DNA of 64,000 nt from Streptomyces nojiriensis (GTDB lineage: Bacteria; Actinomycetota; Actinomycetes; Streptomycetales; Streptomycetaceae), in NCBI RefSeq assembly GCF_017639205.1, contig NZ_CP071139.1:7501501-7565500 (forward strand). The letters are read 5' to 3'. How positions within the stretch are numbered: position 1 is the first letter of the stretch; each line of letters opens with the position of its first letter. This document shows, one piece after another, positions 55,084 to 61,487 of the stretch. Position numbers and translations under genes: made by a program. The notes beneath the pieces are model-generated. The model saw only the letters and a list, made by a program, of their open reading frames with translations, was not told the DNA's origin and did not search any database.

Positions 55084-55872
55084 ATGATCCTCGAACTCGC
55101 CGTGATCTACACGACCCGGCTCGACGCCTGCCGCGACTTCTACCGGGGCATCGGCCTCGACCTCGTGAGCGAGCGGCACGGCAGCGGGCCGGAGCACTAC
55201 GCGGCGACGCTCGCCGACGGCGGCGTCCTGGAGCTCTACCCGGCCACGGCCCGCCCGGAGACCGGGTACCTGCGCCTCGGCCTCACCGCCCCGCCGAGCG
55301 GCGCCGGGTTCCTGCCGCCGGGCCGGCACACCCTGACCGACCCGGACGGCCGTACGGTCGTCCTCACCGTCGGGGAGGCCCGCCCGGGCCGGGTCCCGCC
55401 GGAGCCGCACACCGGCGGGCGGCCCCGGCCGGCCGGCGCCCCCTCCCGCGCGTCGGACGGCGGCCCCGTACCTCCCGAGGGCCGTACGGGCGTCACGTAC
55501 GCCGAGATAGCCGAGCACTACGGAATGAGCGCCCGCTACCTGTCGGAGAATCCCCGGTGGGGACGGCACCCCGGGTGGCCGGCCGCCACCGGCAAGCGCG
55601 GCAGGACCATCGAGTTCGACCCGGAGGCCATCGCCCGGTTCTTCGGCGAGCACCACACCCGGGAAGCCACTGGCCTGGAACCGTCCCGCCACTACACCGT
55701 CGTCGAGATCGCCGAGGCGTCAGGCCTGCAGCCCGACAGCATCCGGTCGGACATCAGCCGCGGCCGGTGGCCCGCGCCGGACGGGATGGACGGCGACCGG
55801 AAGCTGTGGCGGGGCGAGACGGTCGCCACGCACCTGGCCGGCCGGCGCATCTACCGCAACAAGCCCAAGTGA
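55084..55872 (+). CDS. glyoxalase-like domain fused to DNA-binding-like segments
   Basis: A 262-residue protein. Residues 1-~100 are a glyoxalase/VOC unit (ILELAVIYTTRLDACRDFYRG, LTDPDGRTVVLTV). After a Pro/Gly/Arg linker come two segments that look like AlpA/excisionase-type helix-turn-helix units: TYAEIAEHYGMSARYLSENP (~150-205) and TVVEIAEASGLQPDSIRSDI with SRGRWPAPD (~215-260). This implies a sensor joined to a DNA binder. ATG 55084 has AGGAG eight bases before it; the in-frame 54898 start lacks one. It ends next to the convergent 623-residue gene. Confidence 0.72.
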   Translation: MILELAVIYTTRLDACRDFYRGIGLDLVSERHGSGPEHYAATLADGGVLELYPATARPETGYLRLGLTAPPSGAGFLPPGRHTLTDPDGRTVVLTVGEARPGRVPPEPHTGGRPRPAGAPSRASDGGPVPPEGRTGVTYAEIAEHYGMSARYLSENPRWGRHPGWPAATGKRGRTIEFDPEAIARFFGEHHTREATGLEPSRHYTVVEIAEASGLQPDSIRSDISRGRWPAPDGMDGDRKLWRGETVATHLAGRRIYRNKPK

Positions 55873-57744
55873 TCAGGGCGCGGCGGTGGCGAGGCGGAGG
55901 TCGGCCAGGCGCGCAGCGATCCGCGCGGCGGTGCGGGCCGGCAGCCGGGCGGCCCGGCCGTCGATCCAGGTGAGTACGCGGGCCTGTTCGTCCGCGTCGC
56001 ACAGCGCGAGGTGGAACAGCAGCTGACGCCAGGCGTACGCGGTGCTCTTCACGGTCGCCGCCGGGCCGGTCGCGGCGGCGAACGCGCCCCGGGCCGGGCC
56101 CTCCCAGCCGCCCCGCGGGACGACGCCCGCGTGTACGACCAGGGTGGCGAGGTTGGAAGTGGTGAGGATCCTGGCCTGTTCGACGACCGCGGGGTCGCTC
56201 GCCAGTGGCCGGCCCGGGCGCCCGGCACGCTCGGCGCACAACCGGGCGAAGCCGTACCGGTCCCGGGCGTCCGCCAGCTCCTGCACCGCCGCGTAGTCGA
56301 TGCCGTGGTAGCGCTCGTACACCGTGCCGCGCAGGAGTCCGGCGGCGGTCCGCGCGGCCGCGAGGACGGCGGGGTCGGCCATCCCGCTGTACGCGTCGGC
56401 CAGCGGCTCCGCGGCGAACGGCACGGGCAGCTCGGCGAGCCGCGCGAGCCCGGACAGTGCCCGTACGTGCAGGTTGGGCAACCCGGCGCCCGGGAAGGCC
56501 CGCACACAGGCCTCGCCGAGCATCCGCAGGGTCGAACGGGCCTCCTCCACCGGGTCGGCGGCCCAGGGGGCGACCGCGCGGACCCAGGGCAGCCCGCTGA
56601 TCCGGGCATGGTGCTCCGGGCTCCACCACAACGGGTACCGGCGGTCGCGCCGGGCCCGGTAGGTCGCGGCGATCAGCGTGCGCAGCGACGCGTCGGCGTA
56701 TCCCCGGGAGGTGTGCGTGACGATCAGCTGTACCGCCACCTCGCCCAGTACCTCCGCGGAGGAGATCACTCCGTGCTCCAGCAACGTGTCCAGGTGCGCG
56801 CTGAGCGCCGCGGTGACCGCGGCCCGCACCGGCGCCGGGACGACCGTCCCGGCCGGCAGCCCGGACTCCTCGGCCTCTTCGGGGGTCACCGGCCCGATCA
56901 GCGGTCCGACGTCCGCCAGCCCCCGGCTCACGTCGAGCGGCGCGAGCCGACGCAGCACGAGGGCGGCCAGGTCGTGGTGTGCGGGCCGGCCTGCCTGCCG
57001 GGCCTGGTCCCGGCGCAGCCGGGCGTGTTCGGCGGAGCCGGGCCGGCCGCGCTTGGCGACCATCGAGGCGACGGTACGGCGCAGCAGCCCGGCGAGGCGG
57101 GGCGACGGCTCGCGCCCGGCGACCCGCTCCTCCAGCGCGCGGCGCAGGACGGCCGGATTGGACTTGGGGTCGAGGTGCTTGGTGCAGCGGGTGTGCGCGG
57201 CCGCGAGCCGCTGGTACCGCGCGAGCAGGGCGGCGCCCTCGCCGGCGTCGTCCCGGGTGTCGCCCCGGGCGTCCTGTCCGGCGCTCTGCTCGGCGTCCGC
57301 GCCGACGCGCAGCCAGTGGTCGAGCAGATCGTCCTCGAAGGGGTGCCAGACCGTCAGCGCCTCGTGCTGTGCCTCGATCCCGGGCCGGGGCGCGCGGCGC
57401 GCGAGTGCCCCGGCGACCTCGCCGACGGTCCGCACGTGCACGTCGTCCGCGCCCGGTACGGGCCGGTCGGCGAGGTGGGGCGCGAACCGCACCTCGCCGG
57501 CGAAGGGCCGTAGCTCTTCCACGAGGGCGGCCGCCGCGCCGCTCTCCCCGGCACGCACCAGCCACGCGACGCACAGCAGCGCGGCCTCCTCCGGCGCGCG
57601 CACCTCGTAGCGCCCGCTGTCGAGCAGCGACCACAGCAGGGCGAGGCCCTCGTCGGTCAGGTAGTGGTCGAAGAGCCCGGCGGTGGAGAGCCCCGGGGCG
57701 GGGAGTCCTGAGGCCGGGAGCTGGTTCCCGGTGTTCTTGTCCAT
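55873..57744 (-). CDS. large helical protein of unknown function behind a tRNA-like gene
   Basis: A 623-residue soluble, helix-rich protein that I do not recognise. Visible: an N-terminal acidic/helical part (TDEGLALLWSLLDSG), a stretch with conserved-looking WHPFEDDLLDHWLR (~130), a basic segment HTRCTKHLDPKSNPAVLRRAL (~180-200), HTSRGYADASLRTLIAATYR (~360) with RRYPLWWSPEH, and a Leu/Ala-rich C-terminus. No signal, membrane segment or known motif. Its only upstream start is ATG 57744, whose A is also the last base of the tRNA-like gene's CCA; no ribosome binding site precedes it. It might be expressed only from unprocessed RNA. Confidence 0.72.
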   Translation of the reverse strand: MDKNTGNQLPASGLPAPGLSTAGLFDHYLTDEGLALLWSLLDSGRYEVRAPEEAALLCVAWLVRAGESGAAAALVEELRPFAGEVRFAPHLADRPVPGADDVHVRTVGEVAGALARRAPRPGIEAQHEALTVWHPFEDDLLDHWLRVGADAEQSAGQDARGDTRDDAGEGAALLARYQRLAAAHTRCTKHLDPKSNPAVLRRALEERVAGREPSPRLAGLLRRTVASMVAKRGRPGSAEHARLRRDQARQAGRPAHHDLAALVLRRLAPLDVSRGLADVGPLIGPVTPEEAEESGLPAGTVVPAPVRAAVTAALSAHLDTLLEHGVISSAEVLGEVAVQLIVTHTSRGYADASLRTLIAATYRARRDRRYPLWWSPEHHARISGLPWVRAVAPWAADPVEEARSTLRMLGEACVRAFPGAGLPNLHVRALSGLARLAELPVPFAAEPLADAYSGMADPAVLAAARTAAGLLRGTVYERYHGIDYAAVQELADARDRYGFARLCAERAGRPGRPLASDPAVVEQARILTTSNLATLVVHAGVVPRGGWEGPARGAFAAATGPAATVKSTAYAWRQLLFHLALCDADEQARVLTWIDGRAARLPARTAARIAARLADLRLATAAP

Positions 57745-57819
57745 GGCCGGCGTGGCAGGTTCTGCCCCTGCGCCCTCCGACTGTGCAGGTCGGTGCTCTG
57801 GCTGCTGAGCTACACGCCG
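57744..57819 (-). tRNA. tRNA-like RNA, anticodon GCA, altered elbow
   Basis: A 76-nt cloverleaf: acceptor 7 bp (CGGCGTG/CACGCCG), D stem GCTC/GAGC, anticodon stem CCGAC/GTCGG with loop CTGCACA (anticodon GCA, Cys), five-base variable region, T stem GCAGG/CCTGC, discriminator G and encoded CCA. All 21 pairs are Watson-Crick. Conserved tRNA bases present: T8, A14, G15-C48, A21, T33, G53-C61. Absent: the GG of the D-loop and TTC of the T-loop. The D-loop is AGCAGCCA and the T-loop GGCAGAA; GCC and GGC could pair (18-56, 19-55, 20-54). Discriminator G and C37 are unlike tRNA-Cys. Probably a real but specialised RNA; a decayed tRNA is the alternative. Confidence 0.7.
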
Positions 57820-57829
57820 TTCGAGGTGA

Positions 57830-57859
57830 AATCTAGACGGGCGCCCGGCGATCGTACAA
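57830..57859 (-). promoter_or_regulatory. promoter of the tRNA-like gene
   Basis: Minus-strand -35 TTGTAC (57859-57854), 18-base spacer, -10 TAGATT (57835-57830). Its -10 ends ten bases before the tRNA-like 5' end, so transcripts would start a few bases upstream of it, as for many tRNA genes. Confidence 0.6.
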
Positions 57860-57895
57860 CCCGGTTCCGGCTAAAGAGGTTTCGCGGCCTGCGGG

Positions 57896-57909
57896 TAAAG
57901 CGCATTAGT
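57896..57909. promoter_or_regulatory. dyad site 1, LacI-operator-like
   Basis: TAAAGCGCATTAGT, with central dyad TAA-x-GCGC-x-TTA. Thirteen of 14 bases match site 2. The form resembles LacI-family operators that control sugar transporters; no LacI gene is in view. Confidence 0.45.
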
Positions 57910-58000
57910 GAAGACCTGCCGTGAACCATCGATAAGAGGTCAAGTTCTGACGCACGAGCAGCTTCGTCATCGAATCGACACCAGCCCCAACCACCTTTGT

Positions 58001-58016
58001 ACTAAAGCGCATCAGT
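58001..58016. promoter_or_regulatory. dyad site 2, LacI-operator-like
   Basis: ACTAAAGCGCATCAGT, 12 of 16 positions symmetric around GCGC, 107 bases from site 1 in the same orientation. Overlaps a plus-strand TTGTAC at 57997-58002 that could be a -35 element. Confidence 0.45.
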
Positions 58017-58192
58017 CCAGCTCGGAGCGGTTGTGATCAAGGCCTCCGAGAGGTGCCCGGCCCGGTCGCGCCATTCGGCACCAATGCATCACCGGCCAGC
58101 CCTTCTCCTGCCTCATTGACGAGGTCTTGCTTTCGGACGACCGTGGGCACCGCCTCCGGCGATGAGGCCGGACTTCTGCAAAGGCGGCGACG

Positions 58193-59527
58193 ATGACCCG
58201 TTCGAACCCGACCCGTATCGCTGTGGTCCTGCTGGCTGCGGGAACCGTCCTCTCGACCGCCGCGTGCGGCCTGAGCGGCGGCGCCGCCGACACGAAGGAG
58301 GCGCAGCGCACGGGCAGGGTGTCCGGCGAGATCACCTTCCGGACCCTCCAGCTGAAGCCCACCTTCACGGCCTACGTCCAAGGGGTCATCGACGGCTTCG
58401 AGAAGCGGTACCCCGACGTCAAGGTCACCTGGGAGGACGTCCCCGGCGACGGCTACAACGAGAAGCTCGTCGCGGACGCCCAGGCCGGATCCCTCCCCGA
58501 CGTGGTCAACCTCTCCACCGACTCCTTCCAGCTCCTCGGCGACCGGGGCATGCTCGCCGACGTGGCCGCCCTCGACGGCGCGTCGGCCAAGGAGTACGTG
58601 CCGGGCGCCTGGGAGCAGTTCAAGCTGCCCGGCAAGGGCGACAGCGTGTACGCCTACCCCTGGTACGTGACCCCGGAGATCCTCACCTACAACAGAGAGC
58701 TCTTCGAGAAGGCCGGTCTGGATCCGGCCGCGCCGCCCACCGGCGTGGAGCAGTTCTTCGACTACGCCGAGCGGATCGCCGCCTCCTCGGGCGGCCGGTA
58801 CACGGCCTTCATGGCCGACCCCAAGGGCCGGTTGCCCGGGGACTGGCAGAAGATGGGCATCCCGATCCTCAGCGAGAAGCGCGACCGCTTCACCTTCGAC
58901 ACCGACCAGGCCGTCCGGTGGGTGGAGCGGATGAAGGACCTCTACGCCAAGGGCGCCATGCCCAAGGAGTCCCTCCTCAAGTCGGACGACATCAACCAGC
59001 TGTACGGCGGCGGCAAACTCGTCTTCGGTCCGGGATCCCCGGGCTTCGTCAAGGACATCAAGCAGAACGCCCCGCAGATCTACGCCAAGACCCAGGTCGC
59101 CGGAGCCGTCACCGGCACGCTCGGCCACATCGGCATCTACGCCCAGTCGCTCGGCATCAGGAAGGACACCGAGCACGTGGACGCGGCGGCCGAGTTCGCC
59201 AAGTGGGTCACCAACGGCCCCAACCAGGTGGAGTTCTCCAGGAAGGCCACCATCTACCCGTCCAACGCCCAGGGCCTCGCCGACCCGTTCTTCTCCGACA
59301 GGGGCGACGGCAAGGACGCGGAGACCCTCGCCCGCGCGGTCGGCGCCGACCAGCTGAGGACCGCCGCGCTCGACGCCAACACCCCCGTCCAGTGGACCAA
59401 CCAGGTCGGCGACGCCGTCGTACGTGAGGTGCAGAAGGCCATCAAGGGCGAACAGGACCCCCGGACCGCCGTGCAGAAGGCGCAGGAGGCGGCGAACAAG
59501 CTCCTCGCCGCCGCGGCCGCGAAGTGA
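58193..59527 (+). CDS. carbohydrate ABC transporter binding lipoprotein
   Basis: A 444-residue solute-binding protein of the CUT1 sugar class. Lipoprotein signal with lipobox LSTAAC (Cys25), so it is anchored outside the membrane. Domain motifs include FRTLQLKPTFTAYVQGVID, YNEKLVADAQAG, LTYNRELFEKAGLDP and GPGSPGF. ATG 58193 with AAGGCGG upstream. The first permease begins by GTGA overlap with its stop. The GH38 mannosidase downstream suggests mannose-containing oligosaccharides. Confidence 0.92.
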   Translation: MTRSNPTRIAVVLLAAGTVLSTAACGLSGGAADTKEAQRTGRVSGEITFRTLQLKPTFTAYVQGVIDGFEKRYPDVKVTWEDVPGDGYNEKLVADAQAGSLPDVVNLSTDSFQLLGDRGMLADVAALDGASAKEYVPGAWEQFKLPGKGDSVYAYPWYVTPEILTYNRELFEKAGLDPAAPPTGVEQFFDYAERIAASSGGRYTAFMADPKGRLPGDWQKMGIPILSEKRDRFTFDTDQAVRWVERMKDLYAKGAMPKESLLKSDDINQLYGGGKLVFGPGSPGFVKDIKQNAPQIYAKTQVAGAVTGTLGHIGIYAQSLGIRKDTEHVDAAAEFAKWVTNGPNQVEFSRKATIYPSNAQGLADPFFSDRGDGKDAETLARAVGADQLRTAALDANTPVQWTNQVGDAVVREVQKAIKGEQDPRTAVQKAQEAANKLLAAAAAK

Positions 59528-60525
59528 CCGGCGGGGCCGGCGCCGGCGCCGCCGCCGGCGAGGCGCGGGGCGCTGGTACGGCACACGAACGGCGTCGCGG
59601 AGCCGCGCACCGGCGGCGCGCCCTGCGGGCCATGGAGACCGGGACCGGACTGCCCCACCGCCGCTGGTGGATCCCCTACCTGTTCCTCGCCCCCGGCCTG
59701 GCGATGGTGACGCTCTTCAGCCTCTGGCCGTTCGTCAACACCGTCGTCCTCTCCCTCACCGACGCCCAGATCCTGCGCGGCGGCAGCTTCGTCGGCCTCG
59801 ACAACTACCGGCGCGCCTTCGCCGACCCCGACTTCTGGGTCGCGACCGGCAACAGCGTGCTGTACCTCCTGGTCGTCGTCCCCTGCCTGGTCCTCCTGCC
59901 ACTGGCCCTCGCGGTCCTGGTGCAGGCGAAGATCCCCGGTATCGGCTTCTTCCGCTCCGCCTTCTACACCCCGGTGATCGCCTCCGCCGTGGTCGTCGGG
60001 CTGATCTGGCAGTGGGTGCTGCGCAGCGACGGTCTCGTCAACACCGTCTTCCAACGGCTCCACCTGGTCTCCGAGCCCGTCCCGTTCCTGACCGACTCCG
60101 CGATGCTGCTGGTCTCCGCGATGATCGTGACCGTGTGGAAGGGCCTCGGCTACTACATGGTCTTCTACCTCGCCGCCCTCGGGAACGTCTCCGCCACCCT
60201 CCACGAGGCGGCCGCGATCGACGGCGCCGGCCCCGTCCGCCGCTTCTTCAGCATCACCGTGCCCCAGGTGAAGCCGATGATGCTGCTGGTCGGCACCCTC
60301 TCCGCCATCTCGGCGCTGCGCGTGTTCACCGAGATCTACATACTCGGCGGCGAGAGCGGCGGCCCCGGCGGAGGCGCCCGCACCCTGCCCTTCCTGATCC
60401 GGCAGGTCGGCCTCGGCTTCTCCGGCGAGACCGGCTACGCCTCCGCCGTCTCCATCCTGCTGTTCCTCCTGACGCTGGTCTTCAGCCTGTTGGGCCGCCG
60501 CCTGTCGAAGGGGGACGAAGGATGA
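59524..60525 (+). CDS. sugar ABC permease, MalF-type
   Basis: A 333-residue inner-membrane permease with about six helices (first LFLAPGLAMVTLFSLWPFV). The ATPase-contact EAA loop reads EAAAIDGAGPVRRFFSITVPQ. GTG 59524 overlaps the binding-protein stop; a later ATG at 59632 would remove an Ala/Arg-rich lead and may be the true start. Works with the next gene and an unlinked MsiK-like ATPase (typical in Streptomyces, none in view). Confidence 0.9.
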   Translation: MTGGAGAGAAAGEARGAGTAHERRRGAAHRRRALRAMETGTGLPHRRWWIPYLFLAPGLAMVTLFSLWPFVNTVVLSLTDAQILRGGSFVGLDNYRRAFADPDFWVATGNSVLYLLVVVPCLVLLPLALAVLVQAKIPGIGFFRSAFYTPVIASAVVVGLIWQWVLRSDGLVNTVFQRLHLVSEPVPFLTDSAMLLVSAMIVTVWKGLGYYMVFYLAALGNVSATLHEAAAIDGAGPVRRFFSITVPQVKPMMLLVGTLSAISALRVFTEIYILGGESGGPGGGARTLPFLIRQVGLGFSGETGYASAVSILLFLLTLVFSLLGRRLSKGDEG

Positions 60526-61400
60526 GCGCACCGTCCCCCTCCGGGAGCGGGCAGCGGCCCCGGCGCACCGCCGCCGCCCGCAGGCGCCACCGGTTCGGCC
60601 TGGCCGGGCGGTACGCCACGCTGGTGCTGATGCTCGTGGTGATGCTGGGCCCGATCGTCTGGCAGTTCCTGACGTCGATACGCGGCCGCACCGAGAACGT
60701 GTACGACGGCGTGCTGCCCGCGCGGCCCACCCTCGACAACTACGTCCGGGTCGCCGAGTCCTTCCCGCTCCTCCAGTACGTCGGCAACACCCTCACCGTC
60801 GCCGCCCTCGCGGTCACCTCGAACATGCTCTTCGCGGCGATGGGCGGCTACGCCCTGTCCCGGGCCGGCTGGAAGGGCCGGCAGGTCGTGTTCACCGTGC
60901 TGGTGGCGACCCTGATGTTCCCCTTCGAGTCCGTGATGATCTCGATGTTCCTCACCGTCCGGGAGATGGGCCTGGTCGACACCCTCATAGGCGTCTGGCT
61001 GCCCGGCGCGGTCTCCGTGCTCAACATCATGGTCATGCGGGCGGCCTTCCTCGCCGTGCCCCGGGAGGTCGAGGAGGCCGCGGTCCTGGACGGGGCGGGC
61101 GAATGGACCCGCTTCACCCGGGTCTTCCTCCCCGCCGCCAAGGGCGCCCTCGCCGTCGTCTGCATCACCAGCTTCATGGGCGCCTGGGACGACTTCCTGT
61201 GGCCCCTGCTGGTCCTCACCAACAGCGACCACTACACCCTCCAGCTCGGTCTGAAGACCCTGGCCGGTGCCACCACCGTCAACGACCAGCGGCTCGTCGC
61301 CGCCGGTGCGATGGCCGCGCTCATCCCGATGATGCTGCTCTTCTTCGCCCTCCAGCGTTTCTTCTTCAAGGGCGTGGGCGAGGGAGCCGTCAAGACCTGA
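60522..61400 (+). CDS. sugar ABC permease, MalG-type
   Basis: A 292-residue inner-membrane permease with six helices (LVLMLVVMLGPIVWQFL onward) and the EAA loop EEAAVLDGAGEWTRFTRVFL. ATG overlaps the previous stop (ATGA), so the two permeases are made in pairs. The end KGVGEGAVKT is usual for this family. Confidence 0.91.
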   Translation: MSAPSPSGSGQRPRRTAAARRRHRFGLAGRYATLVLMLVVMLGPIVWQFLTSIRGRTENVYDGVLPARPTLDNYVRVAESFPLLQYVGNTLTVAALAVTSNMLFAAMGGYALSRAGWKGRQVVFTVLVATLMFPFESVMISMFLTVREMGLVDTLIGVWLPGAVSVLNIMVMRAAFLAVPREVEEAAVLDGAGEWTRFTRVFLPAAKGALAVVCITSFMGAWDDFLWPLLVLTNSDHYTLQLGLKTLAGATTVNDQRLVAAGAMAALIPMMLLFFALQRFFFKGVGEGAVKT

Positions 61401-61410
61401 GCCCGCCCGC

Positions 61411-61466
61411 CGCCCGTACCGACACGCCCGTACCGACACGGCCTGATCGACACGTCCGTACCGACC
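61411..61466. repeat. four tandem 14-bp units between permease and mannosidase
   Basis: Two identical copies of CGCCCGTACCGACA, then CGGCCTGATCGACA and CGTCCGTACCGACC. The array fills most of the 87-base gap inside the operon, 22 bases before the mannosidase ATG. Confidence 0.85.
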
Positions 61467-61487
61467 ACCCTCCCTGGAGCAGCAGTC

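Larger units (their letters stand above)
57820..58192. other. control region between tRNA-like gene and sugar ABC operon
   Basis: No gene seen. Holds the minus-strand promoter of the tRNA-like gene and two dyad sites near 57896 and 58001 toward the plus-strand ABC operon. The last ~170 bases before the binding-protein ATG show nothing further that I can name. Confidence 0.6.

Noticed and set aside
57744..57819. Reading it as an ordinary tRNA-Cys
   Set aside because: The anticodon fits, but the T-loop, D-loop, position 37 and discriminator base are wrong for a decoding tRNA-Cys.
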